From Coniella vitis (lineage: Eukaryota; Ascomycota; Sordariomycetes; Diaporthales; Schizoparmaceae): a stretch of DNA of 64,000 bases. Position 1 is the stretch's first letter; each line of letters begins with the position of its first letter. Made by a program: the position numbers and the translations under genes. The notes beneath the pieces are model-generated. The model was not told where the DNA came from. It saw only the letters and a program-made list of their open reading frames with translations, and did not search any database. The stretch is taken from contig WUJK01000009.1 of assembly GCA_011317545.1 (NCBI GenBank), forward strand, positions 1,488,001 to 1,552,000, given 5' to 3'. Positions 11,794-23,102 of this stretch are shown piece after piece.

Positions 11794-12898
11794 ACATCGA
11801 CAGCGCCCTCTGCATTGGTTGATCCGGATAAGTCAAAATCAGGGCAAATGTTGCGGTTACGGCACTAAAAAGACGACGAGCCGGGGGAGCAAGGAGGAAT
11901 AAAAAGTGCTGCCCTTCCTCCACATGACTCTGCGTCACTGAGACGATTGCCAACGCCATCAAGGTCCCCGGATGTTCAAAGGCGCCCTAAACGATAACAT
12001 CTAGGATCATGCTTGACTTGCCAAGTTGCCAGAAATTGGTCCTTTATCTTTCAGCAATGGTCAGAAGATGATGTAAGGTGTTGACATTATTGCGTACTGA
12101 AAGCCTTGCCCGCTCACAATCGCCTCTTTGGCCCCAAAGCCAATGAGGTTCATGTGGGTGACAGTCGTTTCTAGGCGCCCAGCGGCTACACTTCAGAGTG
12201 ATGCAGGCACAAGCCACGGGAGAATGCTTGTTCCCCAACTGACTAGAATGCCAGTATGCCAGTATGCCGTAGCATCTCCGAGCTTGATGGGGCAGGGCCC
12301 AAGAGCCTAGTCTGGCTTGGTGAGAACATCTGCCGCACAAATGCACACGTATTCATGGCACAGCACCAAACACACTCGAGCCTACCCAAGACACAAAGAA
12401 CCAAAACATACCAACAGCTCAAAGTGTCCGTTGACAATATGCTGTGGAAGGAAGAGCAAGCTGTCTGAGGCGGGCATGGCCTGCGGCTGTCCCAGAAGAT
12501 GGAGCCCAAGAAAAGGTTAGGCTATGCCAACAAGGCTGATCGGTTTGGACAAACCTCTTGAAATTTCCCGTTTGTTAGTAAGTCAGATTCCATCTCTAGA
12601 TACAAACCGTGTTTTGTTTCGTGCCGTGTCAGCGAATCTGCTGTGATTTGGCCGGTAGCGTTCTTCTGCATTTCTGTGGTGTCTGGTGGAAGTAGAGAAA
12701 CGGCCATCTCCATTATGATTACTTAACGGCGAACTGCAACTGGGTATCGGCGTTGGATTGTGAGACGACATGGCGCAGAAGAGCGTGCCAAGGTGACTAA
12801 GGCAGCCTTGCTTGCTTGCTTATTCACCATGAAGCAACCCACCCAATGAGGACCGGCGGGCAGCAGTTGCAATGCATGTTATCCCACCGTCCGCGTTT
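11794..12898. other. Intergenic region
   Basis: Only short overlapping frames without recognisable motifs are present. This 1.1 kb lies between the 2EXR gene and the 3' end of a methyltransferase pseudogene. I see no repeat or RNA gene in it. Confidence 0.5.
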
Positions 12899-13610
12899 TC
12901 ATGCAGGCTTTTTGGTGATTTTGCAGCCGTAGTACCCAAACGAGTCCCCAGAACCAAGCATCTGCATCTCCATGTCCCAAAGACAGTTTGCGCGGTTGGG
13001 CAAAGGCCTGATAAAGTGCGGTTGGCGCCATGTTATCGGGGGAGAGCATCAACATCCTTTGGGTGCGCGGCGGGCTTCGGCCATGGATTTGCTCGTGTTG
13101 TCCTTGGCTTCGTCTAAGCAGGCTCCAGGGAACTGCCGTGGACATGGCAATCAGTATGCCCTTGTCAAAGGCGACAGCGACCGACTTGTCGGCAATCTCG
13201 TTGCGGATGTTGCGCACATCAATCAACCCCTTTCCCACCCGATGAACGGATGATCTGTGTGGCGTGTTGACGTCAGGTTTGACAATAACGGACGAGAGGT
13301 CGACACATAGCTCGTGTTTGTAGTAGCCGCGAGAAGCGAGGTCGTCTGGAACGAGCTGGCGCGAGGGCAGAGATCAGACATGGCACACGGTCAGCGGGTG
13401 CGTCCTCTTCCAGACCAAGGGCGCGCGTTGTACTATGTACTGTCAAGAAAAGCAGCAAAACAACTTACGCTGTCGCCTGAGACCAGGCAGCTGCCGAATG
13501 AGCGCGGCGTCGGCTGGAGGGCAGGCCGGGCTCTCAATCAGCGCAGGCCGCACAAAGGCTTGGAGCTCTTCAAAGGAGCGGACTCATTCGCGTGTGGGCA
13601 CATCGTCGTC
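12899..13610 (-). pseudogene. Broken EEF1A-lysine-methyltransferase-like (METTL13/EEF1AKMT4 type) SAM methyltransferase
   Basis: Reading the minus strand across frames recovers the order of blocks of this class I methyltransferase family. A block VRSFEELQAF follows a position normally Trp-Phe (EWF), now a TGA stop at 13586-13584. Next comes a motif I fragment LVSGDS directly at a GTAAGT donor (about 13468). An acceptor near 13363 leads to VPDDLASRGYYKHELCVDLS. The motif II/III region reads DVRNIRNEIADKSVAVAFDK. One extra base then shifts the frame before EAKDNTSKSMAEARR, a TGA interrupts, and the end reads ITWRQPHFIRPL, SFGYYGCKITKKPA and stop. At least one frameshift and two stops break it, yet intron borders remain, so it decayed in place and is not a retrocopy. 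Base composition is ordinary, so RIP was not heavy. The true start is not identifiable. Confidence 0.75.
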
Positions 13611-14395
13611 GGCCCTGGCTAACACTCTCCCGGGAACCTGTGAACGAGCAGCGCGCGGTCCTCCTGCTAGGCCATCGCAAGGCCCTCAAATTCGGGCAAT
13701 GTCCCAAGCGAACAAGACTGAAAGGCATGATGAGCAGCCGGGCTGCGTGAAAACGGCATCATCACATCACATTTTTTAGAGCGATGCTCGGGGGACAAGG
13801 CGGATCTGTTGGCGGTGGACACTTTGAATGTCGTAAAGGGTACCTTGGCAGCCCGCTGATTCCCGTGAAAGGACGAGGGTAGAGGGGGCTTTCTCGTGAA
13901 ACCCGCAGTCGAGGATGCAGCAACGCGCGGCATGAAGCAGAACCACGCCATGCAGGGCCTCCTAGTCCAGCACGGCTCCAGCCATCAGTGGAGATGACAA
14001 GAAGGAGAGTTATCAATCTTATCAATCAGAAGCCTCATTACAAAAAGCCGAGACCCTCCCGCGGTGGAGTAACCGGGCCAGATTTTTATTACAAGTATTC
14101 CGATGAGTTGTTACTGTGTACTACTTACTGCCTGCAAGTAGGCATGTACTGTGTACCGTGCTGCTCGAACAGGTACGTACCTAGTATCTGAAAGTACTGC
14201 AGTATGCAATTGTGCGCTTTACCTCACCGTTTCCCACTTTGTTTCCACCTGAAAGCCATTTGTGGCAAGACAATTCAATTTGCTACCGTTGTTGACCATC
14301 AAACCTCGTGACAAAGCCCTCCAGAACGACCATGAAGCTATTTCATATTTCATAATCTTGTGCAGCATCAGCGTCCGTACGTACCAGTGCTTGGC
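13611..14395. other. Intergenic region
   Basis: No gene is supported. The segment follows the decayed methyltransferase (its unreadable 5' end may extend to about 13700) and leads to the 3' end of the nucleoside transporter gene. Only short frames of no known family are present. Confidence 0.45.
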
Positions 14396-16410
14396 TCAAA
14401 TCAGGTTCGTGGTCGTAGCATTGGAACTCGAGCTCGAACTTGCCAGCGACGAAGTTGACATATCCCCAAGCAGTATTCCAGCCATGGCCGCGCTTGTCAG
14501 CGTAGAGATGACGCCTGTGAGCAGAGCACTGAAAGCCACATTGGCAATGTCCTTGTTGCGGCGGGGCGCCATCTGGCTCATCAGTCCGACCTGCGTTCCT
14601 AGCGAGCCCAAGTTGCCAAATCCGCACAGGCTGTAGGTTGCAATAAGACGTGACCTGGGACTGAGGCTCAGGTAGAGTGCGTTGGTCTGAAGCTGTTGGT
14701 ACGCAAGGAATTCGTTCTGATACAGAGATCAGCTGGTCAATTTCTGCCGGTATACGCACACCACAACAAAGACAACGGTGACGACCATGGCCACGCCAGC
14801 CACGGCCATAAAGAGACAACAAACACGGCAACACTAGGCTAGAAGCTACTTACCCTTAGAAACTTGATGCCTATCAAGTGCCCCACGTGAACCAGATCCT
14901 GGTTACGGGGAACGCCTAGCAGCAAAGTCACAGGAACCAGCAGATAGCCCAACATGAGCTCCAGAGTCAAGTCTTCAATGTTGAGGTACTTGCCCGCCCA
15001 CGACAGCACGGCATCGCAACATTCGACAAGCGCAATGACGGAGGCAAGGACCGCCACCACAATGCCCGCCAATTTGAGGCCGAGCCAGCACCCGTTGGCA
15101 AAGGCGTGCATCCAGTTGCCAGCCTCTCGTTTCGCATCCTGCGAGGAAATCAGCGCCATCTTGGCGGTAATGGTAGGCTCCTCTGTCTCGGGATATCTCA
15201 GCTTGCTGGCAACAATGGACGCGGGGATGGACATGACACCTGACTTCCATGTTAGCATAACGGACTTTGCTCGATACGCAATCGCCCGACGGAGGTTTGT
15301 GTTTTATTTACAGGAAGAAATCAGCGCCGTCCCATTGAGGCCCAGGCTGAGATACGCAACCAACACACTGCCCGCGATGGTGGCGAAGCCCGAGCACATG
15401 ACTTGGTGCAGTTCCGCCTTGGTCAGGGCATCCAAGAATGGTTGAATGAGCATGACACTCTCTCCCTGCCCAAAGAACGGTGAAGACGCTGCTACGATTG
15501 CCTCGACACCTGAAATTTCCAATATCCAATGGAAAAAGACGGCGGCTTTCGTAACGAGCCACTGCAACATGCCCCTGGAACGTAAAATCAGTACATACGC
15601 ACCGTCATGACGACAAATGAGTCAAGGGTGCTTCCACTTGCCAGTAAGACATGAGACTGGCCAGGCCCGCAAAGAAGATAATTGGCGGAACCACACTAAT
15701 AGCAAACCACGGCAGCTTGGGCACGGTCGCGTCGGTGAGAAAGGCGAGCCCATTGTCGGAAAAGCCCAGCAAGCCTGCCGCTTGGTCAGACAAGAAGGTG
15801 AAAATGTCGGCGCCGACTTTTGTTCGGAGAACAAACACCGCAACAATGAACTGGAGATAGAGGCCACACAGTACAGTGTACCATTGAACGCGTTTGCGGT
15901 CTCTGGACGTCAGCGTCAAGAGGCCAATTGCAACAAAGAGCCCTGCAACGCTAACCCCTCGATTGACTGTATTGTTGTCTTGGAACTCTGGGGACAGCAC
16001 CGCCACCGTCACTACCAAAGCCACAAAGATAATCCAGCTGCCGACCAAGGCCCATTTGGGCGGCACCGAGAACGGCTGCCTGGTAGCGAGGCCTTGCCAT
16101 AGCTTGACAAAAGGCGTCACAAGCCTCCCAGCAGGAACGTGCCAAAGGATCAGACGGCTAATGACAGCCAGCCAGACAAGAAATGGCACAACCCAGTTCT
16201 TGTCTTTTCGGTGTAGGACGAGTCCAGCAATCCACCAACTAGAGGGGAGGCAACTTGGATTTTAGAACCGGTCTGTTTCTCGAAGGTAGTGGGGATTGCT
16301 TACCCTGTAAACAGTATTCCAACGCCAAGATGGATCAGATTGCGGACGAGGCGTTTGGTACGGGTCTGGCCTGCCGTCCTGCCGCCTTCGTCAGGCACCA
16401 CTTCTTCCAT
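14396..16410 (-). CDS. Concentrative nucleoside transporter (CNT family)
   Basis: Five exons join in phase: 16410-16304, 16238-15642, 15574-15312, 15239-14854 and 14716-14396, giving 557 aa from the Met at 16410. The protein has many membrane helices and CNT signatures: GWWIAGLVLHR at the first helix, then VEAIVAASSPFFGQGES (the conserved loop before the nucleoside-binding segment), ALISSCVMSIPASIVASKLR, and NEFLAYQQLQTNALYLS near the end. CNTs import nucleosides with Na+ or H+. The second intron (15641-15575) starts with GC (GCAAGT), the only donor keeping the frame. The N-terminus is uncertain: in-frame sequence upstream of 16410 (NPTDPRSYLD) looks coding, so an additional 5' exon, perhaps starting near 16627, may exist; its splice donor could not be fixed. 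Confidence 0.9.
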
Positions 16411-16627
16411 ATCGAGATAAGAGCGCGGGTCAGTGGGATTGTGGTCTCATATTCGCCAAGCACCGCACGGCAACTTGTCGCAAAGAGGGAAGAAAAAAAG
16501 ATTTGCCAGAGGCGCTCTGGTTGCGATTTTGCCTTCTCCCACACATCTCCCGTGAATGTGGGCCTGACGCTTCCCCTTGCTGTCTTGGCAGAAGGAAAGG
16601 TTGCGTGGACTCGCTGTCCAGGCGCAT

Positions 16628-17684
16628 ACGTACATACATAGTACATACATTGTAGTATATGTACAGATCCAGGGATATATCACCGGTCAAAACGCCCATG
16701 TATATACCAAAGAGTACTTTTAGACATGCCATGTACCGCCACGCCTCTCAAAGGGGTGCGAAAAATCATTCGCGGACACGGAGTACACAGCAGGCGAACA
16801 GCATCTCCATGGTCCACTGTGGGCATAGTCAGCCTCCGCCGGTCCGGAGAAGGCCATCCACCCAAGCAAGGATTTATCGTTACGTGAGTCCATACGCCCG
16901 CATTGACACGAAGAACAGAAATGCCGCTCAACAGAATACATAGATCGGAGGATCAAAAATCATGTGGGGATAATTCGGGATTTGGGCGCGGAACTCAGCA
17001 TAGTTGAAGTACGTGCTGCACTTGTCCGAGCTTAGAGGCGGTGACATGGTCCAGGACTGGTATCCAAGCCCGGCACATATTCCTACTTTGCCAGTCTCGC
17101 ATGTAGGCGATTGGTCGCCAAAACTGCTTCCAAGGGCATCAAGGGACAAGACAATTTGCTTGTTGTAACAAGGACTCGTCTTACTCGTTGGCGTTCGCAC
17201 TGCAGGGTCGGATGGCATTCCGGCCTTTAAGCGTTCTTCTGTAATAGCGTAGTATTTGTGCGCTAGGCCGCTTTGGCTGGCATACGAGGTCGCTGGTGAA
17301 GCCCGGCAGAATGAAGCTTTGCTGCATTGATACATAAGACGCCACACAAGTGAGTGAGTGATGAAGTCTGCATCCGAGTGTGGTGCCATTCTATCCAGGT
17401 ACTCAGGGGTGCACATACTGCGCCAAGGCGGCACTTAGTACAGTGTTCAGTGCGAGAATCCACCTATGATATTCAGATGGAAGTGCGCTCCCGGCACAAA
17501 AGCCATCCAGGGGTCCTCTTCGCTGCTTGTACGGTTTAGTAGCAGGACACGTTCTCCGCTATGGCAGCGGCTCACTTGACAAGTTCAAGTTGGGAAAGCC
17601 ACGTGCCAAGCCGTTTGGCCAACACGTGCATGCCGATCACATAGCCAGCCAGCACCCTGTCGATTGGTTATCAGAAGCTGCGCA
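16628..17684. other. Intergenic region
   Basis: A minus-strand frame at 17434-16928 (168 aa) has no recognisable domain and I do not call it. TACATA/GTACAT-rich sequence at about 16625-16665 probably belongs to the promoter of the nucleoside transporter. Nothing else is supported. Confidence 0.45.
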
Positions 17685-18434
17685 TCAAGCAAGACACAGA
17701 ATTACAGCCTCGAGAGCCCGCTTGGTCTGGTCGACATTGTAGACCTGGACACAGTCGACGCCAGCCGTCTCCTTGACAGGCGCGTCATTGCCGCCCGGGT
17801 ACAGAGCGTCGCCGAAAAAGAGCATATCTGCCTTGGATATACCAGAGATTTCCGACAGACGTTCAATGCCGTAAGCCTTGTCCACACCAGCACGAGTGAT
17901 GTCTATCGATGTGGCCCCGCCAATGCGGACTGAGACGTCGGGAAGGATTGGCTGGAGATCGGCCTGGATGCGGCGGCGCTTCTCCTGCTTGGGGTCCCAG
18001 GCCTCCTTGGGGTGCAGCGGAGCCTCTTGGCCGAGGGCAGAGAAGGTGATCTGGCTGCCGCGGTCCTCGATCTGCTCGCCCCAGACCTCGGTGGGCGTGA
18101 AGCCCAGGCGATCTATGGAAGCGCGCAGCTCCTGGATGATGTGGGCGCGCTCCTCGTCGGAGAAGAGATTGGCATATTTCCGTGCCCAGTTGGCGTCTTC
18201 GAAACGGTAGAGCTTGGTGCCTGTGGTGGGCATAAGCCAGAAGCGGGCGCGATCGGTACCCTCTGGAAGGCGGCTAGCAACCTGCTTCTCGAACTGGGGC
18301 CAGTCACCGCCGGAAATGACACAGATGTCAGCGACGTGGCTAAGGCGCGATAGGATAGCGGCCATCTCGGGATCGAGAGCCTGCTTGCTCTCGGCAAGTG
18401 TGCCATCCAGGTCGAACGCAATGAGACGCTTCAT
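17685..18434 (-). CDS. HAD-superfamily (type IIB, phosphomannomutase-like) phosphatase
   Basis: 249 aa from the Met at 18434; the open frame extends further upstream, but this Met places the catalytic motif at the normal distance from the N-terminus. HAD motif I is FDLDGTLA (Asp8 nucleophile, Asp10). Motif II is the Ser of CVISGGDW. Motif IV is FFGDALYPGGND, the GDxxxxxND pattern that ligates Mg2+. The cap between about residues 85 and 185 resembles the C2B type of phosphomannomutase and sucrose-phosphatase relatives. A eukaryotic phosphomannomutase would act on mannose-6-phosphate for GDP-mannose synthesis, but this protein lacks clear substrate-cap hallmarks, so I call only the superfamily. 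It is cytosolic by sequence. It is divergent from the DUF423 gene, with 340 bp between starts. Confidence 0.82.
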   Translation of the reverse strand: MKRLIAFDLDGTLAESKQALDPEMAAILSRLSHVADICVISGGDWPQFEKQVASRLPEGTDRARFWLMPTTGTKLYRFEDANWARKYANLFSDEERAHIIQELRASIDRLGFTPTEVWGEQIEDRGSQITFSALGQEAPLHPKEAWDPKQEKRRRIQADLQPILPDVSVRIGGATSIDITRAGVDKAYGIERLSEISGISKADMLFFGDALYPGGNDAPVKETAGVDCVQVYNVDQTKRALEAVILCLA

Positions 18435-18667
18435 GGTGTAAGGAAACGAACGCAGCTGCAGAGGAGGGAGGAGGGATGGATGGTACAAAGGGTGAATGTG
18501 ACGACAAGATTGATGGCGGTGGGACTCTGGTTGATGGTGGCTGCAACGTGGCAGGTGCCAATCGATGCGTGCCTGGGCACACTGGGCACCTAGTACGTAC
18601 CTAGATACCCATGTACAATTAGTCAACGGCTAGAGAACACGTGTGGAACAACGAGCGCTGCAATATC

Positions 18668-18680
18668 AGGGTTAGGGTAA
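18668..18680 (+). promoter_or_regulatory. Telobox-like motif upstream of the DUF423 gene
   Basis: The sequence AGGGTTAGGG lies about 107 bp before the start codon at 18775, between two divergent genes. Telomere-like boxes bind Myb-type factors in yeasts and plants. A role here is inferred from position only. Confidence 0.35.
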
Positions 18681-18774
18681 AAGCTCAACACGGCATCAAC
18701 CGCATATACCCAGATATAGATGGAGATATCTGGCCCACGTCGGTCCGTCCTGCAACTATCTGCCGCTGCTTCAC

Positions 18775-19292
18775 ATGTCTAGCCACAACGAGAACACCCC
18801 CCTTTTGCACCAGCAGGAACCTTCCACAAAGAGCATGGCCAATAGCTCAACCACCTGGTGGCGCGTGGGCGCCATCTACGGCGCAGCTGCCGTGTGTCTA
18901 GGCGCCTTTGGTGCCCACGGTCTGAAGCAGCGCATCAACGATCCCGCAAAGATCGCAAGCTGGGCCACGGCAGCCCACTACCAGGTAAGTGTCTGTCTCT
19001 TAGTGCCGACACCCAAGCACGCCTCAGATCCGCTCTCGCATCGCTGACACTAGCCAAGCTCGTCCACTCGGTGGCTGTTTTGATTGCTCGCGACAACCCT
19101 CTCGCCGCAGGGCTCTTCACAGCCGGCATGACCATGTTCAGCGGCAGCATCTATGCCCTGATCCTTGATCCAGCCCGCTTCAAGGTCCTAGGTCCTGTTA
19201 CTCCTCTGGGTGGTCTCTGTCTGATTGGTGGCTGGCTGTCTCTTGCGTGGGGCAAGGTGCCTCCTTCCACAGGGGGTGAACTGAGACTATGA
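18775..19292 (+). CDS. DUF423/TMEM256-like small membrane protein
   Basis: Two exons, 18775-18984 and 19059-19292, give 147 aa. The donor is CAG/GTAAGT. The acceptor is the AAG at 19056-19058, because it alone joins YQ to LVHSVAVLIA in frame, as in the family. Conserved features are the first helix VGAIYGAAAVCLGAFGAHGL, the Lys/Arg after it, and the later glycine-rich helices SGSIYALIL and PLGGLCLIGGWLSLAW. Four membrane helices are predicted by eye. The family (bacterial YgdD, animal TMEM256) has no known biochemical function. The N-terminus carries ENTPLL, an acidic dileucine pattern that can direct proteins to the vacuole. A telobox-like motif lies 107 bp upstream of the start. Confidence 0.9.
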
Positions 19293-19535
19293 CCATGGTC
19301 CAGGTAACAGTCCCGGCGTGCCATGTTCTGACCTCGTGCTTGCCGAGGAGTCGCTCTTTTTTCGGGAAACAACACTATTGCAGACTGGCTATCTGAACAC
19401 TGGGAATCGGCAATCAACTACGATATGTGATGCAATGGGTCTCCTTGATCCAAAGTTGCGGCAGATTTCATTGTAGAAGCGATTCCAGAGCAGCCCAGAA
19501 TGTGTCTTGCATCAGCTAGGCGCGCGCGATCCAAG

Positions 19536-19595
<60 letters not shown>

Positions 19596-19815
19596 GACAT
19601 TGCCGGAAATCGGAGGAAGAAAAACATGGGGGTACTCTTACAGATGGCGGCACTCGTTGCTTTTCGTGGTGCACAACAAGCAAAGCTAGATTGCACTACA
19701 GCATTGTCAGCTTGAAATGGCTGCAACTGGCCACCCACTCATCTAGAAATAGACTCAAAACGCCAAGTCGTGCGTCGTCCAAACTGCTGCGTCCATCCTC
19801 GCGCCACCGCTTATA
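19293..19815. other. Intergenic region with homopolymer
   Basis: Shared 3' space of two convergent genes. It contains one very long T run (separate entry) and no gene. Confidence 0.6.
19536..19591 (+). repeat. Poly-T homopolymer, 56 nt
   Basis: An uninterrupted run of T from 19536 to 19591. On the minus strand it is poly-A, lying about 225 bp beyond the stop codon of the glycosyltransferase gene. Its length may be imprecise because such runs are hard to sequence. A retroposed poly-A tail is possible, but no adjacent insertion was recognised. Confidence 0.95.
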
Positions 19816-21378
19816 TCACGGCACTGCTTTATCCAGCTTCCCTCGCAACCATCGAGTCGCCTTGGTAAAGCCCAGATACACACCAACGAGGCCCCAAAAG
19901 CCGAGTATCACGCCTAGTGCACCTGCCAAACGCGAGCGCATCACCGTCTCACGAACCGTATCATTGAGCAACAACCATCCGAAGACAGGCACCGCAGATG
20001 TACGTGCGTCTTGTCCCTCCACCGCCCTTTGGTCCAGCGTGTCTCTCGAGTCAACTTCGCGCTTTTGGATTGTATCCAACATTCTCCAGGCCACCTTGTT
20101 GTTGATCATGCTCCAAGTAGCTTCGCGGGCTTGTTTGAGCGCTGCTTCCCCGAAGCGCTTCCGCACAGACTCATTGTTGGCTAGCAGGACGACTTTATCG
20201 ACGAAAGCAGACAGGTCATCTGGAGGCGTGAGAAAGCCAGTGACACCGTCACGAACGGTATCACTTGGTCCACCCTGGTCTCGAGCCACAACAGGCACGC
20301 TCGAGGCAAAGGACTCCAGCACGACAAGCCCAAATGTCTCGGATATGGAACAGTGCAAGAATATATCGGCACTGGCATAGGCCTCAGCAAGCATTTCACC
20401 AAACTTGAAGCCAGCAAAAACAACCTTGCCTTTGCGCGTCAGGTCGGTGAAGAGATTCTTAATCTCCTTCTCCACTTCCTGTTGACGATTCCCACCAACA
20501 ATGTACAGCGTGAAATTGAGCCCGCGCGCATCGAGCTCTCGCGCTGCACATGCGAGAAAATCAAAGCTCTTTTCGGCCGCCAGACGTGCGACACAGACCA
20601 AGACGATTTCACCAGACGGTGCAAGTTGGCTTCGCAGTAACTGACTGCGCTTATTGGGGTGAAACAGGTCTGCGTCTACGCCGCGCGTGAGAACTTCCAT
20701 CTTCTCCCTGGGAACTCGGTGGGATTCCAAGTATTTGCGGACATAGGTGCTTGGATAGAAGACGGTCTTCACGCTCTGATGTCGGAACAAGAAGCTCTGC
20801 ACCCATGCAAAAGCGTAGTCCGCAAGGTCGCCAAGAGGATAAGGAAAGATGGTCTTGCAATAACCGGCCAGGTCCGTTTGGAAGTTGCAGATGACGGGAA
20901 TTTGTTCGTGTTCGGCCCTTTGCCGCAACTGGAATAAGACTTGAAATCCCAAACTGGCTGGCGAGGCAAGGTAGATGAGGTCGGGCGGTCCATTGAATGT
21001 GCGGGCGTAAAGCGCCGAAAGACGCACGACGTAGGCAATGCTCAACTCTGGGTTGAACGGTACAGGATACCCATGCACCCGCACCTCAATGTTTGCGCTG
21101 CTCGTACTGTCGTTCGGCGGGTCTGAGTCTGTAGGCGGTCCTTCAACCGACGACACTTGAGGCACGAAGGTGTTCACTCTTGTTGAATTGTGTGGAGCAA
21201 CAACTGCAACATGACAGCCATTGGCGCGGAGGTGGTTGACAAGCATCAGCGTAGTCCTACTGACGCCATTGACGGGGCCGAACGATTCCGTGCAGAGCAT
21301 CACCTTTCTACTCTTGAGGCCTTCGGGAAAGACATCCTGGGTATGCTGGCCAGCTAACGATGAAGGCCCCCCTGCCAT
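19816..21378 (-). CDS. Family 4 (GT4) glycosyltransferase with C-terminal membrane anchor
   Basis: One exon, 520 aa. The N-terminal domain opens with KVMLCTESFGPVNGVSRTTL, the glycine-rich loop typical of GT4 enzymes of the mannosyl/sulfoquinovosyl-transferase type (PVNGVSRT). The donor-binding C-terminal domain has VCVARLAAEKSFDFLACA, then a nucleotide-sugar site with the EX7E motif in SETFGLVVLESFASSVPVVA. Next come DQGGPSDTVRDGVTGFL and a hydrophobic segment (about 484-504, GALGVILGFWGLVGVYLGF) near the end that likely anchors it in a membrane. The substrate is unknown; relatives use GDP-mannose or UDP-sugars. It is divergent from the UDP-glucose dehydrogenase gene, 1.7 kb away, which could supply UDP-glucuronate (inference). 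Confidence 0.88.
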   Translation of the reverse strand: MAGGPSSLAGQHTQDVFPEGLKSRKVMLCTESFGPVNGVSRTTLMLVNHLRANGCHVAVVAPHNSTRVNTFVPQVSSVEGPPTDSDPPNDSTSSANIEVRVHGYPVPFNPELSIAYVVRLSALYARTFNGPPDLIYLASPASLGFQVLFQLRQRAEHEQIPVICNFQTDLAGYCKTIFPYPLGDLADYAFAWVQSFLFRHQSVKTVFYPSTYVRKYLESHRVPREKMEVLTRGVDADLFHPNKRSQLLRSQLAPSGEIVLVCVARLAAEKSFDFLACAARELDARGLNFTLYIVGGNRQQEVEKEIKNLFTDLTRKGKVVFAGFKFGEMLAEAYASADIFLHCSISETFGLVVLESFASSVPVVARDQGGPSDTVRDGVTGFLTPPDDLSAFVDKVVLLANNESVRKRFGEAALKQAREATWSMINNKVAWRMLDTIQKREVDSRDTLDQRAVEGQDARTSAVPVFGWLLLNDTVRETVMRSRLAGALGVILGFWGLVGVYLGFTKATRWLRGKLDKAVP

Positions 21379-23102
21379 CGTCTTCTTGGGTTGCTGTTGG
21401 CATACCAGGAGTCAGTCTTGCGACTTCAACAATAGGTTCCAAGGGAAAGACACTCGCCTCGAGCGAAAGATGCGGGCCAAGTGAAGAGGCCATTAACTGC
21501 AAGAGTGGTCCTGAAAGCACAGGCAGTCTGTTGAAGAAGTTTGATGATTTAAGGATCAAGCGTCGAACTGTGACTCGGATTTCAAAATTTGATGATGCCA
21601 ACACTGGTCAGGCGTGCGCCCATGTGCTGTCATGTGGCACGGCTGAGCTGGGGTCATGAGAAAGGGTTCATGGACCGTTGCTCGGCTGTCGTGACTCTCC
21701 TTGTCCTATCCGTTCTAGCACGCTCATCCATGAATCACCGCCCTCTCTAATTCTCCTTTCTGCGTGCGTTCAGACTTCAAGAACCCGGAAGTCGCTCATG
21801 GCCGCAATCAGGCACTCAGGGTGTCTCTATGCTCCCTGCCTCGACATGCTTTGCCGTTTTTTATTCTTCTCCCCAGCCAAATCTTCTTCTATTAGGCGCA
21901 TCGACGCAGCAATGCTAGTTCAACTGCCCCCGCCCAACAGCACGCGCTATACATTACAGTATATACCATGAAGAATAGGCTGAGGCCGAAGGTGACGGCT
22001 AACGTACTAGGTACTTTGCGACTTACACATCACAACAGCCAATCAAAAGGGACGGCACCGGCACAAGGCCCGCCAACCGCCCAATCGCTGGAGCCATGCC
22101 GACCATGCTCGGGTTGCACGTGGAACAATTGGCAGCTTCCTCTCGGTTATACCACGATGGGACACAACATAGGCCTTGGCTATCTTTCATCTCGTCTTTC
22201 ATGACAATTTGCTCGCAGAAATTCCAAAAGAGGTCCCTTCAAGTGTCATCCATCCTTGCATCACGCGGCCTCATGATGCTGCATCATCTAAACCATTAAG
22301 GCTTTGCGCTGGATCCTCGTGGGCTCTCTGATTGGGTGTCGTGGGCAATCGACAGGAGCCCTGGTGTCTCTTTCGTCCTATCAAAAGAGCGTCTTACCAT
22401 CGTTTTCGCACACCACATCTGTCTTTGACACTGCCCGGACTCGCCACCGAGCAAGTCAGGGTCCTCCTCTCGTTAATCGAGGTTGCCGCGGCACCGCAAT
22501 GTCGTGGCTGCAGGCCTTTCTTGTGTCTGGGGAGCTTGGACCATAAGCACCACGAAGTAATGACCAACGTCTACGGCGTGGCAGTGCTCATCATGATCAT
22601 CGAAAAGCGTTTTTAGGAGGTTGGACTGGGACACTAGTCACTCCGTAGATCATGCCACCCCGGTCAGGATGGTAATTTGAACTCCTAAAATGCATGGCAC
22701 TTCCACCACCAGACCCTCATTCCTCCTTTGATAGTCACGACGACTTTGACTGGATTTCAGTACGGAAAGATAATTATCCTGTTGCTACTGGTAGCATCAC
22801 TCAGAATCTCTTAGCAAGTCAGTCACATATTTCAATCCTTTTGCGAGTCTTCATGCAATAAAGGCACCACCGGCACCTAGCCTGGGCGCTGTTACCACGA
22901 AGAAGTAAGAATACACCATCAGCGCTGGCTTTTTAATGCATTCTTCATTTTTAAAGAAGTTGTTGCCATACTGAAACTACGCTAGGATTGTAACAACGAT
23001 TGTTGTACAGCTTTTCCAACAAGGAGCCATACAAAAGACGGGTTCCTTGTCATTGCTCAACGATATCTAGACTTGCCCAACGTTGGCACGACCACTGCCT
23101 AT
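21379..23102. other. Long shared promoter region of the GT4 and UGDH genes
   Basis: A 1.7 kb gap between divergent starts. Short frames are present on both strands but none shows a recognisable motif. I see no repeat, RNA gene or recognisable pseudogene. AT content rises between about 22660 and 23000. Confidence 0.55.

Noticed and set aside
16928..17434. 168-aa minus-strand frame
   Set aside because: No domain, many Ser/Cys/Pro residues typical of random GC-rich frames, and no supporting neighbour.
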